Shown here: positions 1 through 12,100 of the stretch, in pieces | Numbering within the stretch: position 1 is the stretch's first letter | How the letters are laid out: every line of letters begins with the position of its first letter | Assembly: GCF_001039355.2 (NCBI RefSeq) | Contig: NW_019774958.1 | Span: 510,866-574,865, forward strand | Direction of reading: 5' to 3' | DNA from: Lingula anatina | Taxonomy: Eukaryota > Brachiopoda > Lingulata > Lingulida > Lingulidae | DNA length: 64,000 nt | Program-made: the position numbers and the translations under genes | The notes under the pieces: model-generated | Databases searched by the model: none | What the model was told of the DNA's origin: nothing | What the model saw: only the letters and a program-made list of their open reading frames with translations

Positions 1-126
1 TAAAATAAACCAACAAAACAAAACAAAAAATCTAGATTTACCTCTGAATTTTTAAAGTTATTTTTGATGAACAGAAATAATATGTAAATCAGATATTTGT
101 GTATTTGCAGAATCATGCCAACTTAC

Positions 127-204
127 ATGTAGCAGTGAATATGCCACCTCCACCTTGGACATCCACTGAGAATATAGCTTTTGTTCATCAGCTGGCAGTG
201 TGGA
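127..204 (-). CDS. MACF1/DST ortholog: Plakin domain exon at the left edge of the window
   Basis: 78 nt, 26 codons, in phase; acceptor TTTAG, donor CAT|GTAAGT. It encodes STLPADEQKLYSQWMSKVEV then AYSLLH, the end of the same spectrin repeat. The donor shows that the gene continues to the left of position 1, so the coding sequence here is 5' only. Confidence 0.88.
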
Positions 205-442
205 CTAAACAGAGAGGAAAAATCCCTGATCATTTATCTGTTCAGTATTACCTTAACAAATTTATCACATAAATATTGACATACATAATTGACATATGCT
301 GACATATATTATAATAAAACAGCATTTCTTTAATCTAAAATTATAAATTAAAAAATATATTTTTGTCTTATTTCCTTAAGGGCCAAAAATATATATGACT
401 ATATACTTAATTTACAAAAAAAACTTCAGATTTCAATGTTAC

Positions 443-571
443 CTTGGCAGTGATACACTTTTCCACGTGCTGTTTGAACTCCTCTATTTTCTGGCTATCT
501 TGTCTATGTTTCTGTAGATAAGCTTGAACAGTGGGAAGGTCCTCTCCATAATCCTGGTCCTCTAACATTTT
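443..571 (-). CDS. MACF1/DST ortholog: Plakin domain exon: GEDLPTVQAYLQKHR helix
   Basis: 129 nt, 43 codons, in phase; acceptor TTGTAG, donor AAG|GTAACA. It encodes KMLEDQDYGEDLPTVQAYLQ then KHRQDSQKIEEFKQHVEKCI. The GxDLPxVQxxLxxHxxxHxxIxxF pattern is the usual linker-helix of plakin spectrin repeats. Confidence 0.92.
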
Positions 572-922
572 CTACAAATACAAAAAAAAACAGCAAATGT
601 ACTGTGTTGACTATCATTATGAACACAAGAAATGCAGGATTAAGCATAAAAGAGTTGCCTCCCTTACTTTTACAGCATTATCCTGTCCATTATATTAACC
701 ACTTTGCTGAATATCCATACTTAAGTAGCAGAAAGAGTTAATGTATGTTCAGATAGTAAAAGTAACAAGAAAACCTGTATGGTACACCATCACGACAGTA
801 TCATATGACATCTGGGACAACATTCTTAATAAGGATGTATCAAGAAAGTGCAATACACAAAATCCTCTAGACATTCCATTACAGTTGTTAAATTGATTGC
901 TTTTGCCTTTTTTTTTCCCTAC
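572..922 (-). other. Spectraplakin intron
   Basis: Short intron between two plakin exons. Nothing else is recognisable. Confidence 0.8.
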
Positions 923-1127
923 CTGCTGCTCAGCAATCCACTCCAGGCAGTCCTGCACCATCTTGAAAGCTTCATTGGTCTCCACCAGCCTGGACTCCAA
1001 CTGGACCTCTGTCCTCTTCTGGATACTGATCCCCTCAGTCACAAACGACCTGGAAGCCAGCTTGCTCATGATTTCCTCTTCCAGGCAAGTACGGAGAGCC
1101 AACCAGCGCTCCTGCACCTGGTAAATC
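923..1127 (-). CDS. MACF1/DST ortholog: Plakin domain exon: spectrin repeat continuing
   Basis: 205 nt; acceptor CCGTAG, donor CAG|GTAGGG. It reads RIYQVQERWLALRTCLEEEI, then continues to the helix ESRLVETNEAFKMVQDCLEW and IAEQQ. RxYxLxERLxxLR and the LxWIxExQ helix end match the family's second plakin spectrin repeat. Confidence 0.92.
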
Positions 1128-1654
1128 CTACGGAAAAGAAATTCAGTTTTATAGTACAGAGGTGCAGTGTTACAGTTTTTTTGTACTCAGAAATTGACCT
1201 TATTTTTTTCGAAAACATACACTCTTAACTCAAATTCAACGAACAAATACTGTGAAAGCTGTTACCCTAAACCCCTAAATGAATGGTGAAACATACCAGA
1301 CATTTTGGTGCCACTATGTTATCATTAAAGACCATACCACAGAAACATTAACCAAAGTCTGATAAAGTCATTAACTAAGAAAAATGCCCATTTTTCATAT
1401 ACTACCTAGTCGTTCACCTGGGTAAGAAGTGACCTATATAGCACAGAGAAGAGGTCTTATATATTGTATGTACTCCAGCCCAAATACAAAAAGAGCAAAG
1501 TCATTCCAAACTTTTTTATTATTTGAGTTTTGTTTGATATCCATGAGACACTCTCGACATGTAATTAACAAGATGCAATATCCATGAAAATGTAATACAG
1601 AAGGCAAGTTAACTCCAACTTTCTAAAGTAGGATACCAATACAGTATTTCTTAC

Positions 1655-1818
1655 CTTTTGTACAACTGTTCTGCCAGGTGGTATCTCCCGTCTTTTAAAG
1701 CTTGTACATCTTCAAACAATGTCTGTATGCTGCCTTCGGTCAGCTTCAGGGCGTGGTCTATGGCATCACAACCTTTCTTAGCTTCCAGAGGATGGATAAC
1801 TTCTACTCTGTGCTGTTC
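1655..1818 (-). CDS. MACF1/DST ortholog: Plakin domain exon: repeat with DVQALKDGRYHLAEQLYKR
   Basis: 164 nt; acceptor TTTTAG, donor AAG|GTAAGA. It encodes EQHRVEVIHPLEAKKGCDAI, then DHALKLTEGSIQTLFEDVQ and ALKDGRYHLAEQLYK. The FxDVQxLKDGRxxxAEQxYxR motif is characteristic of plakin-domain spectrin repeats in plectin, MACF1 and DST. Confidence 0.93.
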
Positions 1819-3227
1819 CTAAAAATGCAGATGCAGAAAATCATTGAAAATCCCTGCAAAATTCCTAACCGTGGCAAGAAACAGGATTTCACTGTGACCT
1901 CTGGTAAATTACCTGACCATATCCTAGTATATGGAAAGGTAGCACCAAGGGTAATGAAATAACCTTCTGGTACCATTCTACCTACATATGCTAACATAAA
2001 TCATTACCATACAAATGCTTCACTAAATCAAAACAGAACATTAAAGCTGGCAATTAAAACACATACACACCAGAATTTGCTCTCAGCTCTCTGAAAACAT
2101 TCCTCAAGTCAATGATATCATTTTTACACTTTTCCTCAACAAAACAATCGCACCAAATCTACTGGCCAGAAAGTGAATCCAGCCCTTCCTGCTGAAGCAG
2201 TAGTATGGCAGCAGAACTGGTCTACAATTTCTCACCTCATTGCAGACCCCTCCTTTTCCTGGCCTAATCTATCATTACCAATGGAAGTCACACAGAGGAG
2301 GTCACTACCTTACAGGCATTCACAACAACACGACAGTTAGACAAATTACACTGGTGATTTCACTACTACAAAGCCAAATTACCTGAGAGCTTAGACATTT
2401 TTCTTCATAACAGTCAATTATTTTTATAAAAAGAGACAATTCATCAATGTTACAAAAACTAATAGCAGTATATTTTGACAAAAGTACCTGCCCCAATAAG
2501 TTCACTTACCAAATGACCCCCCATACCTGTCAGACATAGTAATTCAAAAATATCTAAAGACTGCAAAAAAAAGCCAAGGGCAGCTAAAATTATGTCAATA
2601 AACATCTATCATCCTACAACTGCTTGGAGTAAAACGTAAAATGCATCAGAGCGTACATGATGGAATGTTGTCACAACTTGTCTCCTATTTCCACACTACT
2701 TCAACACCCAAGCTATTTGTAGACACTGCATAGAATAAACATTAATTAAACCGGTCTGTGCCATCATGAAATGACACCCATCAACAAAAAAGGCTTGGCC
2801 ACACAATGCTAGAAATGCTTATAAACTGTTGGCTAATGCTTATTAATGAATTATGTCAAAAGGTTCTTGCAATCACAAGAAATAATTTCAAACAGGCAAC
2901 AATATTTTCCAATCTTTAATTCTGCATTGGTCCAGCTATTTTTGAACTAGGTGTTGGCCTCTACTTACATTTCAAACACAACTACCGAGTTCAACTACAG
3001 ATAGCTGATAAGCTTGTGATTTTCAGTGGTTTAAATTCAAGCTAAATCACTAATAACAAATATGTGTTTTGATTTATATCATTGTAGATATATTTGAGTT
3101 AATAATTTTCCTCAAAAAATTTGTGCTATACTAAGGTACAAAACCATTTGCATTCAAAACCATTTGTTAATATTCAACACCATCTACTTTCTTAATATAA
3201 ATATTCCCAGCCACCAAATATACTTAC
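1819..3227 (-). other. Spectraplakin intron
   Basis: 1.4-kb AT-rich intron between plakin exons. I see no further exon, RNA gene or recognisable repeat in it. Confidence 0.75.
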
Positions 3228-3321
3228 CTCATTCATTTTCCTTTCAATATCATCCAAGTTTTCATCACAGATCTTTGAATCTTTGTGAACTTTTTCTGCA
3301 AGACGCTGAAGCCTCTCTAGT
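3228..3321 (-). CDS. MACF1/DST ortholog: Plakin domain exon: LERLQRL helix
   Basis: 94 nt; acceptor TTTCAG, donor GAG|GTAAGT. It encodes RLERLQRLAEKVHKDSKICD then ENLDDIERKMNE. Family members carry LERLQRLxxKxxxxxxxCExxLxxLE at this point, so the assignment is firm. It returns to a codon boundary. Confidence 0.92.
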
Positions 3322-3527
3322 CTGAAATTTCAGGAAAATGGCAATGACAAAAGTAATTAAAACTTATTATTAAATTTATTCTAAGTGGTGTTCTTTTTTT
3401 TTTTTTTTGGTATAAAATATCAATTTTAATAACTTGTTTTCTTCTGCAATGACTCTCTTTATGTACTCACTCTTCTCTTTTTCATCTTGCTCACTTAATC
3501 CCTTATAGTTGTCCAGCTTACACATAC

Positions 3528-3658
3528 CTAGTAGTTTCAGCTTGAATGGCCATGTCTTTTTCTTGTTGAGCAATGGTGAATCTGTCCAGAAGTCTGTTGA
3601 CATTATCAATGTGCAGCTCCTCATCTATGGTAAACTGACTACTGCCGACTGACAGATT
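3528..3658 (-). CDS. MACF1/DST ortholog: Plakin domain exon: spectrin-repeat helix
   Basis: 131 nt (43 codons plus two bases); acceptor TTTAAG, donor TAG|GTATGT. It encodes NLSVGSSQFTIDEELHIDNV then NRLLDRFTIAQQEKDMAIQA. The exon aligns with the plakin region that follows the first repeat helix pair, including the position for the W/F-rich helix before LERLQRL. Confidence 0.9.
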
Positions 3659-3918
3659 CTTAAAGAAAAAAGTACAGTGGTTTATTGATGATGCAACTGG
3701 AGAAAAAACAACAATTTTCAAAGGTAACAGTGTAGGATGATCTTGTTGGAAGATGTCAATTTAAACTCCTTCAAAACATTTCACAAAAGTGATGTTCCAA
3801 ACATTTTCAGGATTCAGAACTTATTGTCAACAAATTGTTAGCCTATGGATATTCTTTCATATTTTTCTTTTTATAATAGACCCGTTTTCTTGCTGCTATG
3901 CAAATATGATACACCTAC

Positions 3919-4134
3919 CTGTAATTCATAAAATAATTGTTCCAATTTCTGTTTCTCAGCCAGCCTGGGTGGCACATCTTCAATTCTATATCGGTTGAAT
4001 TCTGATAGCATAGACTTCATTTCTACTACAGTCACGGGGAAGGTCCTGTCCAGCATTAGGGAAGTGTTGTCCTTCAGCCACGTTACCAGCGCTGATGCCA
4101 GACCTCTGTACTCCTCCCAGCGGATTTGGCGTTC
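3919..4134 (-). CDS. MACF1/DST ortholog: Plakin domain exon: first spectrin-like repeat
   Basis: 216 nt, 72 codons, in phase; acceptor TTTAG, donor CAG|GTAGGT. It starts ERQIRWEEYRGLASALVTWL and continues DRTFPVTVVEMKSMLSEFNR and EDVPPRLAEKQKLEQLFYEL. It matches the plakin segment after CH2 in family members (WxEYxxLxxxLxxWI, FPxxxxExxxLxxxFxxFRxxExP). It forms helices of the first spectrin-type repeat of the plakin domain. Confidence 0.92.
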
Positions 4135-4784
4135 CTAAATAAAAGTTATAATAATGAGAAACTGTGCTAGATACTAAGGGAGAATAAGAATTAAAAAGAG
4201 ATACAGGAGAATCATATGTATCTGATAAAGTTCTTTACATCATTAAGGTTCTCAGATATTTAGCAACCAACTTTAGACATGATTTATGTGTAAGTGAAAT
4301 ATCTTTTGAAAAATATTAAGACTGCAGCATTTGTTTCAAACATATATCATATTTTCAATTAAACTTTTTAAAAAATTATACACATGATACTTTCTTTGTA
4401 ACAGGTATGGTTGGATGTACAATACTGCACTTGCAGTAAATGTAATATAATCTATCTGAGGGAGGAGTTGTATTGCCTAATACAGAGCTCACTTTCTTAC
4501 TTCCCTATGTGCAGAAAAGCACTTCTATTTCACAATGAGGTGCTAGACACAGTGGGGATAATGTCCATGTTTTCCTAACTCTTCTAAATGATGATATTCC
4601 TGAACTGACATATTATTGTTCCATTCTTTCTGTTATGTTATCTCTGATTAAACCACTGTAAACTGATACCACCTATTATGCTATACAAATAGAAGCATTA
4701 ATATCTAAAGATGGGTCACATTTCACTTTCACATAAAACAACAATGGCTAAATCCTTTGCAGAAAGTTGGGGATAAAGATTTTG

Positions 4785-4829
<45 letters not shown>

Positions 4830-7800
4830 CGCACGGGCATGTGTGGATATGTGTGTGTTTGCATACATGCATGCATCTATTTGAGTGTCACAGAGGCCAC
4901 TTGAAATTCATTGCAATAATATTCGTTCCAATGTGTTTCCTGTCAGTCTTCATGCAACAAGGACACTGCAGTATCCATAAGCATTATATTGTTATCGTCT
5001 TGGTACAGGTTTTGCATAATTGCTTGTCTAGTTGACAAGAGACAGATGACTTCAATAAGGTAGGGATGTTCCCACCTACATTCCTTTTGTCTTATCACAG
5101 CTTTAAGGTGTAACAGCAGGGCACCAGGTAAGACAGGTAAGAAAAGATCAAGGTGAAAAGACAATGAGAAAAAAAATGCACCTGCAGACCGCAGATTTAA
5201 TAGTTTTTGAAAATGACCTTCTGACAATGAGAACAGAAGGCTTTCTTAAATTATAACCTACAAAATATATGATGATACCAAAAATGTGATTGAGACCATT
5301 GATACAACATAACATAAAAGTCTACACACAATAGTTCACAGGTATTCATCTTATCTATGGAATTCTTTCTACTGAGGTGTAATGTTAAACCAACATACTT
5401 TATTTCTAATAAGGATTTCCCCTTTGATAATTCTGTAAAGGGGTGAAGCAAGTCAGATGGTAAAAGATTACTGCCCCACAAGATCAAATGTCGTCACCAA
5501 AAGACTTCTCTTTAAAAAGATCGGCAAAATAAAATGATTTAAAATTGAAGGGGGGAAATAGCAGGAAACGAGAGAGCTCAGAGAGTTCAGACAGAAACAT
5601 ATTCTCCTCAACCCCATTAATTTTTCTATTTCTTAACAAAGTCATCTTTTCAAAATGCCTCACTTCTTTTCAAATCAAAGGGGATGTGTACTTCAGCACT
5701 TAGAAGGCTCTTTTACTCAAGAGGCCATAGAAACTTTCATACCACACAGTACTTACACTAAAACTATGGTGATGGTACTCTACTATGCAGTCAAAGTATA
5801 ATACAAAGTGACTTAAAAGGAGCATAACGTGTGAAAATGTAATACACATAGCTTTTTGACTTGTCTGTGAAGTTTTTCTCTAGTGTTTAATGGGTGTAAA
5901 ATGTTATGTAAAATATGCACAGGTTGCAGTTGCAGTCAGTGAAACTGAACAACACACAAAACATCTTTACTTCAGAAAAGTCTTAAGTTTCATAAAAAGC
6001 CCAGTGCATAAAAACTGGTTTGAAACTTAAACCTGTGTATTTTTAGCAACCTGATATTTCATGCAGTGTAGGTACCCTGCAAGTCAAGGCTGGTGATAAT
6101 TAGCATGAAATACTACTCATCCATGCAGGTGAGACCTTCAGGTATACATCCGTCAATATATCATACATTGCCTGCATTCCTGAGCTCAGCTACTGTGGAA
6201 CATTACACAAAATTCCACACACCTAATACATGTTATTTCATATCTTATTTCCTGCTCTCTAATGCCTTTTATAAACAAGGGACTTGGCATATAATATACT
6301 GCATGTAAAAATAAGTTTGTCTCTTGTAATCCCATCAGGAGGGAGATTAATATATATTTTCCTAAATTCCGTACCTGTAAACTCTTTAGGGGGCAGATTA
6401 ACTTATATTTTTGCAATTCTATAATGGACCACAGTGCAAACATGGGCCAGTGGATGTTTAAAACCACTCATTTGCTAATCTCAGGAGTCCGACAATAACA
6501 TGGGTACCCAATACCTACCAGGGGGCACAGAACCCACACCTGCAGCAGGCTGTTATCAAAAATCAATCTATATTTTCATAAATTACATGTACAGTTACTT
6601 GTAATGGACAATTATGAGATTGTGGAGATGTGAAGATCAGATCATCACGCCAAACTGTTGGCGGCACAGGTGCGTGACCTTCACTATGGAATCTGATAGG
6701 CTGAAGTTTTTTTTTCAGCTTTGTATGGATGCAGGTGTTATCAATGTTTGTGATCCTGGTGTGAACATTCCTATATAAAAGACTATGTTTTGATGAGGAT
6801 AATCTTTCTTGTTTATATGCACTGAGCAAAAATTTAAACCTTTAACTTAAGAAACAAACTGGTATCACAACATCTCTTAATGGAAACCAACTTATCGCTG
6901 ATCTAAAAAAAAATTAGGTGACTTTATCATCTCAAGTTTATCTCATATCTTGCTTTATTCAGGTCTTAACAAAAACCACATGTGTAGCTTTGCACGTTTT
7001 TATCTACAATCCAATCGCTATCAATCATAGTAATAGTTTACTTATATGTGCTGAATATATAATGCTACTGTTTAAAAGCTGATATGGTTGACCACAGTTT
7101 TCATCAGCGTGCAGAAGTATGCCTTAACAATGTCTTTTCTAACCTAAAGTATTTTATGCTGCATATTTTAAAAATAATTTCATGACCTAACGTGTTTAGT
7201 GCTAGCATACTTACTGGGCGACAAAAGTTTGAAGTATGGCATACTCTCAAAAGAGCAGCCACAAGAGCATTTGCTGTTGTTTCCTTATTATTAAGCAGGC
7301 TATAATTGGAAAACCAATTACATTCCCACTATAACTACTTTATTGCTCACTCTTTATTATCAACAAACACCCCCAAACCACAATAGTTCCAATCCAGAAA
7401 ATTAATGTCTGTGATTCATACTTGAAACCTAATTTCTATGCCAAAGCCTTAACTGGATAGGGTCTTCACTGGGTCACAAAAACATGACGGCGGCAAGGCA
7501 AAGTTATTCCATATGCCAGGGCAGAGCTCCAAGCTTTTTAACATAACTGGTTTCTCTGGAGTCTTTTCCCCTCACAGAATACATGATAAGAAGCCGTGTA
7601 ACTAGATGGGCTGAACGCAGTCTACTGGTGATTCAGTAGAAAAAATGTTATGATAAACTGTTGCTATGACAACTGGGTGAGGGGAGGTCAATGGGTGGTT
7701 AAACAGCAGCTAATAAAACAATGTTTTCACTTCATTTATGAAGTAATGGATATATCTGCTTCAAAGCTGTGTTCCCTTTTTGCCTAAATAACCTAAACTC

Positions 7801-8105
7801 AAATAAGCAACCTTTCTATGAATTCATACTAGCATGCTCAACCACCACTTTTCTAGCCTATGATAAAAATTTCATTTTGTGGATTATTCTAGCAGAAAAA
7901 AGTCACTTCTACCTTCAATGCAACAAATCATAAATGTTTACTTATTTCAATGGACATATTCTTGATGTTGTAATTTGTGTTTTTCCCTTTGTTGTCAAAA
8001 TATCCCCACCCTTGCTTTTCAAAGATAACACGTTCTTTTCAAACCCAGAACAGAGGATGCATGTTGAGATAAATAGAAGGTACAGTATGCCATAGGAGTA
8101 CTTAC
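4135..8105 (-). other. Spectraplakin intron, 4 kb
   Basis: Intron between the CH2 linker exon and the first plakin exon. It contains a TG microsatellite near 4.8 kb. The flanking coding sequence is continuous, so no missing exon is expected. No transposon ends recognised. Confidence 0.75.
4795..4826. repeat. TG dinucleotide microsatellite
   Basis: An uninterrupted GT run of about 16 units within a spectraplakin intron. It produces a spurious Val-Cys open frame. Confidence 0.95.
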
Positions 8106-8212
8106 ATTATCTTGCAGGGACTGTTCTAAGCTGGGGACCTCTGGGAAGACATTGTACAAGGAGGAGACATAGGTCAGTACAGACTTCTCATCTGGCTGGG
8201 GAACAGCTATGT
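8106..8212 (-). CDS. MACF1/DST ortholog: CH2 C-terminus and linker exon
   Basis: 107 nt; acceptor TTTCAG, donor AAT|GTAAGT. It encodes DIAVPQPDEKSVLTYVSSLY then NVFPEVPSLEQSLQDN. The PDEKSVLTYVSSLY segment ends CH2 in spectraplakins and plectin; the rest links to the plakin domain. It joins directly to the exon at 4134, where the combined sequence continues the family pattern, so no exon is missing in the 4-kb intron. Confidence 0.94.
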
Positions 8213-8407
8213 CTGAAAGATGAGGAGGATATCTGTCATCCCATGAAATATGCTTCTTAATTAGAAATTATTTTTAACACAGGTGAAAATGAAGTTTTGT
8301 TTATATATCCAATTGCCACGTAAATGTGAACTGCATAACTGCCATTACGCCATTTCAAGTAGGCAACTGTTTTCCAACTGTTCCAAATCACAACCATATT
8401 GTTTTAC

Positions 8408-8523
8408 CTTCTGGATCAAGCAGCCTAGTGACTCCTAGTTCTTTTTCTGCAATGTTAAATGCTAGTTCCAAATTCTTTTCAGGAGTATTGTTACGTATGG
8501 CTCTATAATTGACTAGGTCGGGT
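8408..8523 (-). CDS. MACF1/DST ortholog: CH2 exon 2
   Basis: 116 nt; acceptor TTTCAG, donor AAG|GTAAAA. With the two carried bases it reads RPDLVNYRAIRNNTPEKNLE, then LAFNIAEKELGVTRLLDPE. This is the conserved CH2 tail (RPDLVxY, AFxIAExELGVxxLLDPED). Confidence 0.94.
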
Positions 8524-8947
8524 CTGAAATGAATAAAAACAGTTGAACAGAGATAGTGAACTTATGTCTGAAAATGGTATATATTTCTTCTGCGATGGAT
8601 TTGAAAATCAAAACTATGATTCATATTAAACCACTTCCCATAACACTGCACTTTATGGGTTGGTTGGAAACGTATTCCTGGCAAGGAGTATAAACACACG
8701 GTAATTGTGTACAGGTAAACAGTTCACCTTGCCATCATTAAACTCTGCACCTGGTGCTGTCTTATAGCCTGGAATACCAACACCTACGCTCAATTTTTTC
8801 TTTCTAGGAATCACAGATCAAAATCATCAGACAAAACAGTCACATTTTTTTCACATCTTCATGATATATTTCTAGTAATAACTACCACATAATAATTTCC
8901 ATCTTATGTATCAAATAGTGTCAAAAATATATTTGTGCTTAGATTAC

Positions 8948-9114
8948 CTGTTTCTGTGAATCACGGCAAGAAAAGCCTTTCCATCTCGCCAACTGGAAGA
9001 GAAGTCTCGAACATTGACTCCAGGGTATCCCTCACACGTCCGTCTGCTCCACAACAAGAGGGCATCTTTAGCATTCAATTCTGGAGCTTGGCCAGGCACT
9101 ATCACATCAGATAT
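8948..9114 (-). CDS. MACF1/DST ortholog: CH2 exon 1
   Basis: 167 nt (55 codons plus two bases); acceptor TTTCAG, donor CAG|GTAATC. It encodes [20 protein letters not shown], then [18 protein letters not shown] and [15 protein letters not shown]. This is the core of calponin-homology domain 2. Its start on a codon boundary lets it accept either the end of CH1 or the alternative exon at 16.2 kb. Confidence 0.94.
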
Positions 9115-12100
9115 CTGAAAGAAACAAATCACGGTTTTTACAACACTACCACTCACAAACAATTGAAACACAAAAGATACATTCCAATCTCGAAAAATGT
9201 ATCAAAATTACCCTTCTGATTCTGAGCCCTTCGAACATTTTCAATGTGAAATCGAGTAAACAAATCTCTACATCATTGTGGCTTTTAGGCTGAGATGATC
9301 CCCAGTTGCAGTGACTTCACATGGGAAGCTGAAGCTGACAGTTGCAACTCTCAAGGTAACTGTCTACTGCGGCTCTGCCTTCCAAGAAAAAACCTTGCCC
9401 TAAAATTAAGCACCTTGCCCTCTACCTGCCATTACAGGTGTTGTAATTGGCTTGATTGAGGTGGAAAACACAGGAGCAACTTCTATCGGCTTTAGGGTAC
9501 ACTTCTGTAAGGATGGGTAACTTTGATCTATTCTTGCTTTTCTCACATTTCCAGCTGGCAGAGATAACCACAAGGAAGCCAACCCAAAAGTCACCACTTG
9601 TGCAAAGCTCCTTATCTACCTTCAACTATGCTGGGGATCTCACAAGGTGAGTTCACATCATATCTGTAACTTCGTAAAGATTTTTTTTAATTCTTCTACA
9701 ACTAGGTTGTTTCAAGGTGTTAATCTGTTGCAGTGTTATTGGTTTCAAAGAATAGTCACTAAGTTATTTCTTCACCTAACATCTCCTTGACACAAATTTC
9801 TTTTGAATTCAATTCTGTTTTTCATGCACAGAGATAAACCTTTTAGATGAACTTCCACACCACTGGTGCCCAAACTCTAAAAGTTTTGACATGGGGTTCA
9901 TCAAAGCATTACTATTGGTATAGACATACTGCCATAAACAAACATACCAGAGTTAATGCACTTTTAACAAGCTTTTGAAAGTAATGCTTTTAACAGTAAA
10001 AACATTAATACATAACTGAATGATAAATATTATGTCATCACAGGAAAGACCCTCTCCTGTACCTGTAAACTTGCCAAAGAACCTCTTAAAATAAGCTATA
10101 TGTAACTGATGGGTTCACTTTGTGATCATTGAGGAGTTATCCATCAATGTCAAGTAGATGGTCACGCTTCATAAAATAAAAGTGCCTTTTTAAATCTCCC
10201 TTCATCCCCTATCCCAGATACCTTTATATTCTTTTTAATGATCAGTATCAAATGGTCAAGAAATCTTTGTCAAAAGCTAGTGGACAAAGCCATTCATGTT
10301 TGATATCTACTATTACACCCCCCCCCCACTCCATTAACATCAGACAGAATGTAGGCAATAGTTACTGCCATACCTCCTATCAAATTTGTGTTAAAGTAAG
10401 CTGAAGTGGTGTGTGCAGTCAGGTATGTCACCAGTCTTTGTAAAGGAAAGACCATTTCAAGACAAGCCATTCTTCATATTTCAACAGTTATTTTAAGTAT
10501 TCAAGATTATATTATTGATACTAAATTATTCCTTCCTCTCATTAAAATCGATGCATATCATGTTTGTAGATTTCTAAGTTGACAGTTTATCTGGGCATCC
10601 TGAATGCTTGAACCACATTTAATGGCGAACACCATTATTAATGGTTCTGACACCCCAGACCCTAAGATGACCCCAGGGAAAATGTACACTGACAGAAATG
10701 ACCATGTCCTCACCCCTCATCAGTGTCCACCAACAAACCACCCTCATATACCTAGGTTAACCAGCCCTATCTATGAGAACATCTGCTAACAGGTGCCAGG
10801 TTTAAAAAATAACTTAAGCCATTAAAAAACATCATTCACAGAACAATGCTTTTAACTACATGATCTATCTAAGGAGACAGGAAAAAGAGAAAACACTAGT
10901 AAACGCCTCAAACTACTGGTGAGACTATACTTCAAAAATGAGTTATGAGTATTAATAAATGTGTTTTCTGTGTCCAATAAGAGCTTTTGATGTCTTTGTT
11001 TCAAAAAAGTGGCATGTTTAGAAATGACACACAAATACATACACATTACAGGATACTCAAGATTTTCACCAGCTTTGAAGTGTTCACTTTTGCACTAAGT
11101 AATCCCAATTTCCAAAAGATGCAAACGTCCAGAAAGTTTTTTTCATCCCTAGCATGACCTCAAACAAACACTGCACTGAAGGACGGTGTACAACAATAGC
11201 ATTCTTCATTGTATTTTATTGAATTCTAAGTGCAGAAGCAAACAAAAAATGTTTGCACATAGATTTATCAAATGTACAATAAAAAGAACCACACCAAGAA
11301 AAGATGAGGGGTGATGAAGTGTAAAGATAATGGAGGAATAACTTCTGCACCCAATGTCTGTTTGAAGATGACAGTTTGCTAGATTCTCATAGCAGGGCCT
11401 TTAAAAAATCAGAAACTTATTTCTAATCAAGATTTTCACTTTACTTTGACCCAAGGTAAAGCAGTGGTACAATGTTACCCATTTATATATATGGATATTC
11501 TGCTTTATTATTTTTTTATTTAAACATTACTTCTGTCCAGACTGACAGTTGCTATGTTCTGGTGAAATGCCCAGTGAAATTCCTGTCACCTACAACAATT
11601 AGTATGGAGACTGTCACAATTCTCAGATGGAACGTCTTTGATAATCATAAAAGATTAATTGTCCATCTCCAACTTCAAACAGTTCTGACAGAATTTATGA
11701 TCATAATAACCTGTATATACTGTTGCAGTCTGCTGACTTGTCATACATAAGTAATGGGTTCTGTTTTCCTGTTAATGCTATTTTAATATATATGAATAGT
11801 CATTGCATAGTCATCTTGGAAATATCAGATCAGGTCAGAGATAATTTAAATTATTTCATAAAAACTACAGAATATGACAAAATCAAGTTAAATATCATTT
11901 TTTATGATTTGTTTCAGTAAAGGAAATTATACACCTCCTTCTTAACTACAAATGTTCTAATACCATAAAATGTCCAAACATGTGGGACAACACCATATCC
12001 TCTTCATTTAAGATCTAGATGCAGCATAATTAAAGCCCATTTTATGAAGTGCACCCCCTTCCCCTCTTAAAATCACAGGTTAATACAGACTCAATGACCC

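Noticed and set aside
9406-9597. Minus-strand open frame with a donor-like end (ATGGCAG|GTAGAG)
   Set aside because: The donor phase (one base carried) does not match the CH2 exon, which starts on a codon boundary, and there is no ATG; only a GTG opens the frame.
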